DNA of 64,000 nucleotides from Streptomyces sp. NBC_00878 (GTDB taxonomy: Bacteria > Actinomycetota > Actinomycetes > Streptomycetales > Streptomycetaceae): positions 3,100,001 to 3,164,000 of the forward strand of contig NZ_JAPEOK010000001.1 of the NCBI RefSeq assembly GCF_026341515.1, written 5' to 3'. This document shows positions 25,249 through 35,352 of this stretch, piece by piece. Position 1 is the first letter of the stretch, and every line of letters begins with the position of its first letter. A program made the translations under genes and the position numbers. A model generated the notes under the pieces. The model did no database searches, was not told where the DNA came from, and saw nothing but the letters and a program-made list of their open reading frames with translations.

Positions 25249-25312
25249 CTGTCCGGCGCTTGAGGACAAGGCCGTTCAGGCCGACAGCGGGGGCCTGGGG
25301 GCGGCAGCCCCC
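25249..25312. repeat. Streptomyces-type intergenic repeat (GTCCGGCGCTTGAGGAC)
   Basis: GTCCGGCGCTTGAGGACAAG near 25250 matches, in inverted orientation, CTCCTCAAACGCCGGA at 25081-25096, so the two flank the long hairpin. A GGGGGCCTGGGGGCGGCAGC / CCCCC palindrome follows at about 25286-25312. Together with 25094-25203 this fills the 322-base gap between the MFS and serA genes with nested repeats; I see no gene. Confidence 0.65.
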
Positions 25313-25326
25313 AGTGGCGGGCACCC

Positions 25327-26925
25327 TTACACGAGGTTGACCGACCGAGCCTGCGTGGCGCCGATCTCCTCAGCCAGCTCAGTCAGCACCGCCTGCGGCA
25401 CCGTGTCGTCCACGGTCAGCACGGCCAGCGCCTCGCCACCGAGGTCGGCCCGCGCGACCTGCATCCCCGCGATGTTGATGCCCGCCTCGCCGAGGATCCG
25501 GCCGAGGGTGCCGACGACACCCGGGCGGTCGGTGTAGTTGAGGACGACCATGTGGTCGGCGAGCGCCAGATCCACGTCGTACTCGCCGACCGCGACGATC
25601 TTCTGGTGGTGCTTGGGACCGGCGAGCGTGCCGGAGACCGAGATCTCCTGGCCGTCACCGAGGGTGCCGCGCACGGTCACCACGTTCCGGTGGTCCGAGG
25701 ACTCCGAGCTCGTGGTCAGCCGCACCTCGACACCGCGCTCCTGCGCGAACAGCGGAGCGTTCACGTACGACACGGTCTCGTCGACGACGTCCTCGAACAC
25801 GCCCTTGAGCGCGGAGAGTTCGAGCACCTTGACGTCGTGCTGGGTGATCTCGCCGTACACCTCGACGTCGAGGCGGACCGCTACCTCGCCCGCGAGGGCG
25901 GTGAAGATGCGGCCGAGCTTCTCGGCGAGCGGCAGACCCGGCTTGACGTCCTCGGCGATGACACCGCCCTGCACGTTCACCGCGTCCGGGACCAGCTCGC
26001 CGGCGAGGGCGAGGCGCACCGAGCGGGCGACGGCGATGCCGGCCTTCTCCTGCGCCTCGTCCGTGGAGGCGCCGAGGTGCGGGGTGCAGACGACCTGGTC
26101 GAGCTCGAAGAGCGGGGAGTCCGTGCAGGGCTCCTTCGCGTACACGTCGAGGCCGGCGCCGGCGACGCGGCCCTCCTTGAGCGCGGAGTACAGCGCGACC
26201 TCGTCGACGATCCCGCCGCGCGCGGCGTTGACGATCCGCACCGACGGCTTGACCTTGTGCAGCGCCTCGTCACCGATGAGACCGACCGTCTCGGGCGTCT
26301 TGGGGAGGTGCACGGTGATGAAGTCGGAGACCTCGAGCAGCTCGTCCAGCGACAGCACCTTGACGCCCATCTGCGCGGCCCGCGCGGGCTGTACGTACGG
26401 GTCGTAGGCGACGACCTTCATGCCGAAGGCGGACATGCGCTGGGCGACGAGCGCACCGATGCGCCCCAGACCCACGACACCGAGGGTCTTCTCCGCGAGC
26501 TCGACGCCGGTGTACTTGGAGCGCTTCCACTCGCCGTTCTTGAGCGCGGTGTTGGCCTGCGGGATGTGGCGCGCGGTGGCCAGCAGCAGGCCGCAGGCGA
26601 GCTCGGCGGCGGTCACGATGTTCGAGGTGGGGGCGTTGACGACCATCACGCCGGCCTTGGTGGCGGCGGCCACGTCGACGTTGTCCAGACCGACGCCGGC
26701 CCGGGCGACGACCTTCAGCCGGCTCGCGGCCGCGACGGCCTCGGCATCGACCTTCGTCGCGGAGCGGATCAGGATCGCGTCGACCTCGGCGATGGCGGGC
26801 AGCAGTTCGGCGCGGTCCGCGCCGTTCGCGTGCCGGATCTCGAAGTCCGGGCCCAGGGCGTCGACGGTCGCAGGCGACAGCTCTTCAGCGATGAGTACGA
26901 CGGGTTTCGTTGACGCAGTGCTCAC
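25327..26925 (-). CDS. serA: D-3-phosphoglycerate dehydrogenase
   Basis: 532-residue long-form (type I, mycobacterial-like) enzyme oxidising 3-phosphoglycerate to 3-phosphohydroxypyruvate, the first step of serine synthesis. The NAD domain has LGVVGLGRIGALVAQRM. The catalytic Arg, Glu and His lie in VNAARGGIVDE, YAKEPC and CTPHLGAST. An intervening allosteric substrate-binding domain (about residues 310-450) precedes the C-terminal ACT domain (from about 455, MVVLNYTDRPGVVGTLGRIL), the expected serine-binding site. Start: GTG at 26925 with TGAGGACTCAC upstream; the longer frame upstream is non-conserved. It follows ilvC on the same strand across a terminator hairpin, so probably has its own promoter. 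Confidence 0.96.
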   Translation of the reverse strand: MSTASTKPVVLIAEELSPATVDALGPDFEIRHANGADRAELLPAIAEVDAILIRSATKVDAEAVAAASRLKVVARAGVGLDNVDVAAATKAGVMVVNAPTSNIVTAAELACGLLLATARHIPQANTALKNGEWKRSKYTGVELAEKTLGVVGLGRIGALVAQRMSAFGMKVVAYDPYVQPARAAQMGVKVLSLDELLEVSDFITVHLPKTPETVGLIGDEALHKVKPSVRIVNAARGGIVDEVALYSALKEGRVAGAGLDVYAKEPCTDSPLFELDQVVCTPHLGASTDEAQEKAGIAVARSVRLALAGELVPDAVNVQGGVIAEDVKPGLPLAEKLGRIFTALAGEVAVRLDVEVYGEITQHDVKVLELSALKGVFEDVVDETVSYVNAPLFAQERGVEVRLTTSSESSDHRNVVTVRGTLGDGQEISVSGTLAGPKHHQKIVAVGEYDVDLALADHMVVLNYTDRPGVVGTLGRILGEAGINIAGMQVARADLGGEALAVLTVDDTVPQAVLTELAEEIGATQARSVNLV

Positions 26926-27135
26926 GTGAGTCCTCACAGGTCCAATGCGGACGGCCGTCCCGACGGCCGCATGCGGTGGAGGGGGTTGCCGCGTGGAAGA
27001 CGCACGACGCTGTGGGCCCGACGCGTATGTAGTGGAGCAGTCTAGTGCCGCGGCGGAGGTCGTTCTGCGCCTCCGCGGAAGGATCACCCATCCGTGGCCG
27101 GGCACCATGGACAAGCAGGTTCCGGAGGGTGGGCG

Positions 27136-27166
27136 ACGGGGCCGCGGCGGATGGCTGCGGCCCCGT
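27136..27166 (-). terminator. Terminator downstream of ilvC
   Basis: Ten-base arms ACGGGGCCGC (27136-27145) and GCGGCCCCGT (27157-27166) form a strong GC-only hairpin 10 bases past the ilvC stop. It has no U tract. Confidence 0.7.
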
Positions 27167-27175
27167 TCTCACGAC

Positions 27176-28309
<1,134 letters not shown>

Positions 28310-28318
28310 CTACGGGGG

Positions 28319-28846
28319 TTACGCGGACCGGTCGAGGGCGCGCAGTGACCGGTCGGTGATCGAGCGGGCGCCGCGGCCGATGGCGATGGTGCCGGACTGG
28401 ACGAGCTCCTTGATGCCGAACGGCTCCAGCATCTTGAGCATGGCCTCCAGCTTCTCGCTGCCGCCGGTGGCCTCGATGGTGACGGCCTCCGGGGAGACGT
28501 CCACGGTCTTGGCGCGGAACAGCTGGACGATCTCGACGATCTGCGAGCGCGTCTCGTTGTCGGCGCGCACCTTCACCAGAACGAGTTCGCGCTGAACCGC
28601 CGCGGACGGCTCCAGTTCGACGATCTTCAGGACGTTGACGAGCTTGTTGAGCTGCTTGGTGACCTGTTCGAGCGGCAGTTCCTCGATCACGTTCACCACG
28701 ATGGTGATGCGCGAGATGTCGGGGTGCTCGGTGACGCCGACGGCGAGCGAGTCGATGTTGAAGCCGCGGCGGGAGAACAGGGCGGTGATCCGGGCGAGGA
28801 CACCGGGCTTGTTCTCCACCAGGACGGAGAGCGTGTGCTTGGACAT
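28319..28846 (-). CDS. ilvN: Acetolactate synthase small (regulatory) subunit
   Basis: 175-residue regulatory subunit that activates IlvB and confers feedback inhibition by valine. The N-terminal ACT domain (residues 4-80: HTLSVLVENKPGVLARITAL then FSRRGFNIDSLAVG) is followed by a second ACT-like domain (from about 90, RELVLVKVRADNETRSQIVE). Length is typical of the short actinobacterial form. Start: ATG at 28846 with AAAGGAACCAGACCC upstream. It lies 26 bases after ilvB, so the two are co-transcribed and probably co-translated in balance. Confidence 0.97.
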   Translation of the reverse strand: MSKHTLSVLVENKPGVLARITALFSRRGFNIDSLAVGVTEHPDISRITIVVNVIEELPLEQVTKQLNKLVNVLKIVELEPSAAVQRELVLVKVRADNETRSQIVEIVQLFRAKTVDVSPEAVTIEATGGSEKLEAMLKMLEPFGIKELVQSGTIAIGRGARSITDRSLRALDRSA

Positions 28847-28872
28847 GGGTCTGGTTCCTTTACCTACGGCTC

Positions 28873-30723
28873 TCAGTCGTCTTCGTTGTCGCCGAAGTCG
28901 GGGCGGACGTCCCGGGCGGCCAGGATCGTGTCGTTCGAGGTGCCGGCGGCGACCATCGGCCAGACCATCGCGTCCTCGTGGACGATGAAGTCGACGACGA
29001 CCGGGCGGTCGTTGACCGAGTTCGCCTCCTCGATGACCTTGTCGAGGTCGTCCGGGGACTCGCAGCGGATGGCGTAACAGCCCATGGCCTCCGACAGCTT
29101 CACGAAGTCGGGGACGCGGGTGCCGGCGCTCGGTTGCTTTCCGTCCGCCTCGGGGCCGGAGTGCAGCACGGTGTTGGAGTAGCGCTGGTTGTAGAAGAGG
29201 GTCTGCCACTGGCGGACCATCCCGAGGGCGCCGTTGTTGATGATGGCGACCTTGATCGGGATGTTGTTCAGGGCGCAGGTGGTGAGCTCCTGATTGGTCA
29301 TCTGGAAGCAGCCGTCGCCGTCGATCGCCCAGACCGTCCGCTCCGGGGCGCCGGCCTTGGCGCCCATCGCGGCCGGAACCGCGTAGCCCATCGTTCCGGC
29401 GCCGCCGGAGTTCAGCCAGGTCGCGGGCTTCTCGTACTGGATGTAGTGCGCGGCCCACATCTGGTGCTGGCCGACGCCCGCCGCGAAGATCGTGCCCTCG
29501 GGGGCGAGCTGTCCGATGCGCTCGATGACCTGCTGGGGCGCGAGCGAGCCGTTGTCGGGCTGGTCGTAGCCGAGCGGGTACGTCTCGCGCCAGCGGTTGA
29601 GGTCCTTCCACCAGGCGGTGTAGTCCCCCTGGTTCCCCTCACTGTGCTCTTTCTGCACCGCCTGCACCAGGTCGGCGAGGACCTCGCGGGCATCGCCGAC
29701 GATCGGCACGTCGGCGGCGCGGTTCTTGCCGATCTCGGCCGGGTCGATGTCGGCGTGGACGATCTTCGCGTACGGGGCGAAGCTGTCCAGCTTGCCGGTG
29801 ACGCGGTCGTCGAAGCGGGCTCCGAGGGCGACGATCAGGTCGGCCTTCTGCAGCGCGGTGACGGCGGTGACCGCACCGTGCATGCCCGGCATTCCCACGT
29901 GCAGCGGGTGGCTGTCGGGGAATGCGCCGAGCGCCATCAGTGTGGTGGTGACGGGCGCTCCGGTGAGTTCGGCGAGGACCTTCAGCTCGGCGGTGGCACC
30001 GGCCTTGAGGACGCCGCCGCCGACGTACAGGACGGGCCGCTTGGCCTGGGTGATCAGCCGGGCGGCCTCGCGGATCTGCTTGGCGTGCGGCTTGGTCACC
30101 GGGCGGTAGCCGGGCAGGTCCTGGGCGGGCGGCCACTGGAAGGTGGTGCGCGCCTGGAGGGCGTCCTTGGCGATGTCGACGAGGACGGGGCCCGGACGGC
30201 CGGTGGAGGCGATGTGGAAGGCCTCCGCGATCGTCCGCGGGATGTCCTCGGCCTTGGTGACGAGGAAGTTGTGCTTGGTGATCGGCATCGTGATGCCGAC
30301 GATGTCCGCCTCCTGGAAGGCGTCCGTGCCGATCGCCTTGGACGCGACCTGCCCGGTGATCGCCACGAGCGGCACCGAGTCCATGTGCGCGTCGGCGATG
30401 GGGGTCACCAGGTTGGTGGCGCCGGGGCCGCTGGTCGCCATGCAGACGCCGACCTTGCCGGTGGCCTGCGCGTAGCCGGTGGCCGCGTGACCCGCGCCCT
30501 GCTCGTGGCGCACGAGCACGTGCCGAACCCGCCGGGAGTCCATCAGCGGGTCGTAGGCCGGAAGGATCGCGCCGCCGGGAATGCCGAATACCGTCTCGGC
30601 CCCGACCTCCTCGAGAGAACGGATGAGGGACTGGGCTCCCGTCACCTGCTCGGGGGCGGACTGCTGTCCTCCGGAACGGGGCCGCGGCTGCGGGTGATGG
30701 GCCCCGGTGGCCTGCTCGGTCAT
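28873..30723 (-). CDS. ilvB: Acetolactate synthase large subunit
   Basis: 616-residue TPP- and FAD-dependent enzyme forming acetolactate or acetohydroxybutyrate, the first common step of valine, leucine and isoleucine synthesis. The catalytic Glu lies in [17 protein letters not shown]. The TPP-Mg motif is [18 protein letters not shown] with downstream NN ([16 protein letters not shown]). The FAD domain is in the middle third. Start: ATG at 30723 rather than 30729, because GAGAAGAGA is then properly spaced. The operon continues with ilvN and ilvC. A leader peptide and attenuator precede it (30804-30936), indicating control by branched-chain aminoacyl-tRNA supply. Confidence 0.97.
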   Translation of the reverse strand: MTEQATGAHHPQPRPRSGGQQSAPEQVTGAQSLIRSLEEVGAETVFGIPGGAILPAYDPLMDSRRVRHVLVRHEQGAGHAATGYAQATGKVGVCMATSGPGATNLVTPIADAHMDSVPLVAITGQVASKAIGTDAFQEADIVGITMPITKHNFLVTKAEDIPRTIAEAFHIASTGRPGPVLVDIAKDALQARTTFQWPPAQDLPGYRPVTKPHAKQIREAARLITQAKRPVLYVGGGVLKAGATAELKVLAELTGAPVTTTLMALGAFPDSHPLHVGMPGMHGAVTAVTALQKADLIVALGARFDDRVTGKLDSFAPYAKIVHADIDPAEIGKNRAADVPIVGDAREVLADLVQAVQKEHSEGNQGDYTAWWKDLNRWRETYPLGYDQPDNGSLAPQQVIERIGQLAPEGTIFAAGVGQHQMWAAHYIQYEKPATWLNSGGAGTMGYAVPAAMGAKAGAPERTVWAIDGDGCFQMTNQELTTCALNNIPIKVAIINNGALGMVRQWQTLFYNQRYSNTVLHSGPEADGKQPSAGTRVPDFVKLSEAMGCYAIRCESPDDLDKVIEEANSVNDRPVVVDFIVHEDAMVWPMVAAGTSNDTILAARDVRPDFGDNEDD

Positions 30724-30803
30724 CGGCATTCTCTTCTCGATGCTGAGGGTTTTTGCGAGGTTTATACGGTGTTCGGTTACTGGCCGACCGGCACCTGTGC
30801 AAC

Positions 30804-30837
30804 AAAAAACCCCTCGTGCCGTGAGGCAAGCGAGGGG
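30804..30837 (-). terminator. ilvBNC attenuator terminator
   Basis: On the minus strand CCCCTCG ... CGAGGGG (plus-strand arms 30810-30816 and 30831-30837) is followed directly by TTTTTTG (30804-30809). It lies after the leader peptide and about 80 bases before ilvB, so termination here would silence the operon. Confidence 0.88.
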
Positions 30838-30855
30838 AGCGCGCCGGGTGCGGTC

Positions 30856-30894
30856 GCTGGGAGATCCGGTTCTGTCGATCCGGTGCGTCCCAGC
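30856..30894 (-). promoter_or_regulatory. Pause/anti-terminator hairpin of the ilv leader
   Basis: Arms GCTGGGA (30856-30862) and TCCCAGC (30888-30894) pair across a loop that holds two CCGGATC direct repeats. The structure begins at the base after the leader stop codon, where ribosome position would control its folding and so the choice of the terminator at 30804-30837. Confidence 0.6.
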
Positions 30895-30936
30895 TCAGCC
30901 GACGCGCTTTCCAAGTACGAGAATTCGGGTGCGCAT
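30895..30936 (-). CDS. ilvB leader peptide MRTRILVLGKRVG
   Basis: A 13-codon ORF (ATG at 30936, TGA at 30895-30897) preceded by a GGGGGGAGGG ribosome binding site. Residues 5-8 are I-L-V-L, with a further V at 12, so all three branched-chain amino acids are sensed. It is followed by a hairpin and a U-tract terminator before ilvB. Actinobacterial ilvB leaders of this kind have been described and I recall this peptide as conserved in Streptomyces. A TTGACA-like -35 lies about 45 bases upstream, though no clear -10 is visible. Confidence 0.88.
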   Translation of the reverse strand: MRTRILVLGKRVG

Positions 30937-30969
30937 GGCACAGACCCTCCCCCCGGCACGCCGTACGTG

Positions 30970-33900
30970 TCAAGTGGGTGGGACGGGAGTCTCATCATGT
31001 GAACGTAGGGCCGTACCGGTTCCGTACCCGGCCGAGGATGCCCCGGCCGCGTACGCACTGGTGCTCCCACCTGCGTAGACACCACTGCCGCCGCCTCCGA
31101 CGAACACCGGCTCGACCGGGCCGTGAGGCACGGGGTAGGCACCGGCCGCCAGGGCTCGGCGCAGTCGGTACTCGTCCAGCGGTCCGGAGAACGCGTTGCC
31201 CTCTCCGTGTGTGCAGCCCATCGAGCGCAGGGCGATGACCTGCTCGGGCAGGTCCACGCCGACGGCGACGGTCTGCAGCCCCAGATCGTTCGCGATACGC
31301 AGCAGCCCGCTGGTGATCTTGTGCAGCCGGGCGGACTCGACCACCCCCTCCACCAGACCGCGGTCCAGTTTCAGTACGTCGACGGGGAGGCGGCGCAGTG
31401 CGGTGATCGTGGCGCAGCCGCTGCCGAAGCCGTCCAGGGCGATCCGGACGCCAAGGCGCCTGAGTGCGCCCAGGCGGCGCTCCAGCTCGTCGAGGGAGAC
31501 CTTGGGATCGATGTCGGCCAGCTCGACGACCAGGGCACCCGACGGGAGGCCGTGCCGGGTGAGCAGGGCCTCGACAGAGCTGAGGGGCATGGACCGGTCG
31601 AGGAGGCGGCGGGCGGTCATCCGGACGGCGACGGGCACGGCGAGCCCCGTGGCGGCGCGCTCGACGGCCTGCTCGATGGCCTCCTCCAGCATCCAGCGGC
31701 CCAGCTCGGCGGTGCGCTCGCTGTCCTCGGCGACGCGCAGGAACTCGGCGGGCGTGAACAGCACGCCCTGGGCGGAGCGCCAGCGCGCCTCGGCCGCGAC
31801 CGCCGTGATCCGGCCGGTGTCGAGGGAGACCACGGGCTGGTGCAGCAGCGCGAACTCGCCGTCGTGCAGGGCGGCCCGCAGCCGGGTGGCCAGCTGGGCC
31901 TTCCGTACGACGTCCTGCTGCATCTGGGGTGCGTACAGCTCGACGCGGCCCTTGCCCGCGGCCTTGGCGCGGTACATCGCGAGGTCGGCGTTGCGCAGCA
32001 GCTCGCCCGCGCCGAGACCGGGCTCGGAGAAGGCGACGCCGATGGAGGCGGCGACGCGGACATCGTTGCCGTCGATGGAGTACGGCTGCGAGAGGGTCAC
32101 GCGGAGGCGGTCGGCGAGCTCGAAGATCTGGTGCTCGCGCGCGGTGCGGTCACGGCCGCCGTCGCCGACGATCAGGGCCGCGAACTCGTCGCCGCCGAGG
32201 CGGGAGGCGGTGTCGGTCTGCCGGACGGCGTCCTGGAGTCTGCGGGCGGCCTGGACGAGCAGTTCGTCGCCGGCCTGGTGCCCGATGGTGTCGTTGACGG
32301 CCTTGAAGCCGTCGAGGTCGATGAAGAGGACGGCGGTGCCGCGGTCGGAGGAACGGCGGCCGGAGAGCGCCTGTCCGACGCGCTTGGTGAACAGGGCACG
32401 GTTGGGCAGGTCGGTGAGCGGGTCGTGCTCGGCGTTGTGCTGCAACTGGGCCTGGAGGCGCACCCGTTCGGTCACGTCACGGCTGTTGAAGATGAGGCCG
32501 CCGTGGTGGCGGTTGACCGTCGACTCAACGTTGAGCCAGCCTCCCCCACTCTCGGCCTCGCTCGAGCGGGAGGTGCTCCCACCGCCGGACTTGAAACGGC
32601 ACTCGATGCGGGTGGTGGGTTCCTCGGTGGGGCTGGCGGCGAGGAAGCGGCGCACCTCGTGCACCACACAGCCCAGGTCCTCCGGGTGGATCAGCGTGGC
32701 GAGTTCGGAGCCGACGAGTTCCTCGGCGGGCCGTCCGTAGACCCCGGCCGCGGCCGGGCTGACGTACCGGAGAATGCCGTTCGGAGCTGCGATCATGATG
32801 ACGTCGCTGGAGCCCTGCACCAGGGAGCGGAAGTGGTTCTCCTTCTGGGCCAGTTCCTGGGTGAGGGTGATGTTGTCGAGGAGCATGATGCCCTGGCGTA
32901 CGACGAGGGCGAGCACGACCGTGCCGCCGGTGACGAGCACGACGCGGTCGACGCTGCGGCCGTTGAGCACGTTGTAGAGGATCCCCAGCGTGCAGACGGC
33001 GGCGGCCAGGTAGGGGGTGAGCGCCGCCAGCGAACTGCTGATGGGCCGACTGGCCGGATACCGACTGTGGCCTCCTTCCTGGAGGGGCACGTGTGCCGGT
33101 TGTCCCTGCCGGGGCCCGGGCACGTAGCCGTACACCACGCGCGTGTGCCCCTCTTCTTCCGTGTGTCCGTGTCGTTGCCCCACCCAGGGGGCGTAGGCGA
33201 GCAGGAGTGATCCGGCGAACCAGCCGGCGTCGAGCAGCTGCCCTGAGTGGTAGTCGCTCTGCATCAGTGGTGAGGTGAACAGGGCGTCGCACATGACCGT
33301 CAGGGCCAGGGCGCCGATCGCGGTGTTCACCGCGGAGCGGTTCATCGCCGAGCGCCTGAAGTGCAGTGCGAGCACCATGCTCACCAGGGCGATGTCCAGC
33401 AGCGGATACGCGAGCGACAGCGCGGTGTGCGCGACGCTCGAACCCTCCGCCTTCGCCGCCTGGGCGAGCGCGAGGCTCCAGGAGAGCGTGAGCAGCGAGC
33501 CGCCGATCAGCCAGGCGTCCAGCACCAGACAGACCCAGCCGGCCTTGCTCATCGGCCGTTTGGCGAGGACGAGCAGTCCCACGATGGCCGGCGGCGCGAA
33601 GCACAGGAAGAACAGGTCGGCATAGCTCGGGCTGGGCACCGGGCTGTCCAGGACGACCTCATACCAACCCCAGACGAAGTTGCCCGCCGCCGCCATCGCG
33701 GAGGAGAGCGCGAAGAGCAGCCATGCGGGTCGAAAGCGGCAGCGAGGGGTGCGGGCACAGAGGAAGCAGGAGACGGCCGCGGTGGCGGCCGCCGCGCTGA
33801 GCCCGAAGTCGCCCATGATCAGGGCGAGTCGCGGTGATCCCCAGCCGAGCGCGCAACCGACGGCGTATCCCGCGCACACCAGGGCCAGCGCGAGCTGCGG

Positions 33901-34254
33901 CACGAGACCCGCTCCGCCTCCGTGGACCGGACGACGGGCCAGCAATGCCCCTGGGGAGCTCACTGTGTCTCTCCGGTCCGTGCCGCCCCCGAGTCCATCT
34001 GGTCCCGGCGGGCCGGATATGCGTGCCTCCTGCGACCGCCGGGCCTTCGGTGGTGATGACCGCTGTGGCCGCGCCTGCGCGCCGGTACGCGCCAGGGTCG
34101 CCGTCGGCGGCCCCGCCGCGTCGGATCGTTGGTCCATAGGCCGTGCATCGCCCGTCGCCCCCCTCGCAGTTGCTGCCTGTCGATCCCCCGCGCCGAACGG
34201 TGCACGGCGCGGCCCCTGTCGGGACGATACACCAGTCTCGTCACTCAGGGACAT
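30970..34254 (-). CDS. cdgC: Membrane PAS-GGDEF-EAL protein, degenerate EAL (CdgC-like)
   Basis: 1094 residues. A disordered N terminus is followed by about ten membrane segments (residues about 98-458), a PAS domain (about 478-590), a GGDEF domain with intact RLGGDEF (about 686) and an RxxD inhibitory site (RQTD), and an EAL-family domain. In the last, the EAL tripeptide is replaced (VAAEARWR, about 821) and the catalytic DDFG reads DGFG (about 941). It should therefore make c-di-GMP but not cleave it. Position beside ilvB matches S. coelicolor SCO5511, which I recall as CdgC. A dispersed repeat adds about 14 residues (557-571) inside the PAS domain. Start: ATG at 34254 with GAGGGG upstream. 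The C-terminal tail is Gly/Ser/Tyr-rich. Confidence 0.85.
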   Translation of the reverse strand: MSLSDETGVSSRQGPRRAPFGAGDRQAATARGATGDARPMDQRSDAAGPPTATLARTGAQARPQRSSPPKARRSQEARISGPPGPDGLGGGTDRRDTVSSPGALLARRPVHGGGAGLVPQLALALVCAGYAVGCALGWGSPRLALIMGDFGLSAAAATAAVSCFLCARTPRCRFRPAWLLFALSSAMAAAGNFVWGWYEVVLDSPVPSPSYADLFFLCFAPPAIVGLLVLAKRPMSKAGWVCLVLDAWLIGGSLLTLSWSLALAQAAKAEGSSVAHTALSLAYPLLDIALVSMVLALHFRRSAMNRSAVNTAIGALALTVMCDALFTSPLMQSDYHSGQLLDAGWFAGSLLLAYAPWVGQRHGHTEEEGHTRVVYGYVPGPRQGQPAHVPLQEGGHSRYPASRPISSSLAALTPYLAAAVCTLGILYNVLNGRSVDRVVLVTGGTVVLALVVRQGIMLLDNITLTQELAQKENHFRSLVQGSSDVIMIAAPNGILRYVSPAAAGVYGRPAEELVGSELATLIHPEDLGCVVHEVRRFLAASPTEEPTTRIECRFKSGGGSTSRSSEAESGGGWLNVESTVNRHHGGLIFNSRDVTERVRLQAQLQHNAEHDPLTDLPNRALFTKRVGQALSGRRSSDRGTAVLFIDLDGFKAVNDTIGHQAGDELLVQAARRLQDAVRQTDTASRLGGDEFAALIVGDGGRDRTAREHQIFELADRLRVTLSQPYSIDGNDVRVAASIGVAFSEPGLGAGELLRNADLAMYRAKAAGKGRVELYAPQMQQDVVRKAQLATRLRAALHDGEFALLHQPVVSLDTGRITAVAAEARWRSAQGVLFTPAEFLRVAEDSERTAELGRWMLEEAIEQAVERAATGLAVPVAVRMTARRLLDRSMPLSSVEALLTRHGLPSGALVVELADIDPKVSLDELERRLGALRRLGVRIALDGFGSGCATITALRRLPVDVLKLDRGLVEGVVESARLHKITSGLLRIANDLGLQTVAVGVDLPEQVIALRSMGCTHGEGNAFSGPLDEYRLRRALAAGAYPVPHGPVEPVFVGGGGSGVYAGGSTSAYAAGASSAGYGTGTALRSHDETPVPPT
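32541..32583. repeat. Dispersed palindromic element inserted in frame within cdgC
   Basis: CTCCCCCACTCTCGGCCTCG then CTCGAGCGGGAGGTGCTCCC is nearly identical to the intergenic copy at 25161 over its first 30 bases. On the minus strand it encodes GGSTSRSSEAESGGG within the PAS domain, which looks like a loop insertion. Confidence 0.8.
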
Positions 34255-34336
34255 AGCCCCTCTACGCTCCGTGACGGCCGATGGGTAAATGGCCACGCCG
34301 CGCATTCGGGGGACTTCGGAGGGTGCCCGGACCGGA

Positions 34337-35278
34337 CTACGGACCCGTCGTAAGGACCACGTTTCGCAGCGGCTCCCGGTTCACAAAACGGTTCAACTGG
34401 TCGCTCAGGAGCCGCTTGGCACGCGGATAGAAGGCGGAGGTCGGCCCGCCCACGTGGGGGCTGATGAGGACGCCCGGCGCATGCCACAAGGGGTGTCCCG
34501 GGGGCAGCGGTTCGGGATCGGTGACGTCCAGGGCGGCCGTGAGGCGGCCGCTCTCCAGCTCGGCGAGGAGCGCCTTGGTGTCGACGACTCCGCCGCGGGC
34601 GACGTTCACGAGGAGCGCCCCGTCCTTCATCCGCGCCAGGAAGTCGGCTCCGGCCAGGCCCTTCGTCTGCTCGGTGAGGGGTGTGATGAGCACCACCACA
34701 TCGGCGTCCGGGAGGAGTTCGGGCAGGGCGGAGATCGGATGCACCGGACCGCGCGCCGTCTCGCGTGGGTGGCGCGCGACGCGCGCCACCCGCGCGAGCT
34801 CAAACGGAACGAGCCGGTCCTCGATGGCCGAGCCGACCGCCCCGTAGCCGACGATCAGGACGGACTTGTCGGCGAGCGCGGGCCGGAATCCGGACCGCCA
34901 CTGCTCGCTGTCCTGCCCACGGACGAAGTCGGGGATGCCGCGAAGCGAGGACAGGATCAGGGTGAGGGTGAGTTCGGCGGTGCTGGCGTCGTGCACGCCG
35001 CGCGCGTTGCACAACCGCACGCCCTCGGGGAGCAGTCGCAGACCCGGCTGCACATGGTCGATGCCGGCGGACAGGGTCTGCACGACCTGGACGGACGTCA
35101 TGTCGGCCAGGGGGCGCATCGAGACATCGCTGCTCTTCATGTAAGGCACGACATAGAAGGCGCAGTCGGCGGGATCGGCGGGAAAGTCCTGCTCACCGTT
35201 CCAGTAGCGGTAATTGGGGCCGGCCGGGAGGCCTTCGAGGTCGTCTGCGGGAAACGGAAGCCACACTTCATACGTCAT
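34337..35278 (-). CDS. D-2-hydroxyacid dehydrogenase family protein
   Basis: 313-residue NAD(P)-dependent dehydrogenase. The Rossmann motif is VLIVGYGAVGSAIEDRL. Catalytic Arg, Glu and His are in VNVARGGVVDT, DVTDPEPLP and LISPHVGGPTS. Length and the C-terminal FYPRAKRLLSDQLNRFVN fit the glyoxylate/hydroxypyruvate or phosphonate-type subgroup of the family; substrate cannot be read from sequence. Start: ATG at 35278. It is divergent from an aldo-keto reductase gene with 74 bases between the starts and lies downstream of no obvious operon partner. Confidence 0.88.
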   Translation of the reverse strand: MTYEVWLPFPADDLEGLPAGPNYRYWNGEQDFPADPADCAFYVVPYMKSSDVSMRPLADMTSVQVVQTLSAGIDHVQPGLRLLPEGVRLCNARGVHDASTAELTLTLILSSLRGIPDFVRGQDSEQWRSGFRPALADKSVLIVGYGAVGSAIEDRLVPFELARVARVARHPRETARGPVHPISALPELLPDADVVVLITPLTEQTKGLAGADFLARMKDGALLVNVARGGVVDTKALLAELESGRLTAALDVTDPEPLPPGHPLWHAPGVLISPHVGGPTSAFYPRAKRLLSDQLNRFVNREPLRNVVLTTGP

Positions 35279-35352
35279 GTCAGGAGGCTATGCGAAGCGC
35301 CTGGGGACGCAGAGGTTAGTTTGGGGTGCCAGGAAAGGGAGGGCACGGCCAG

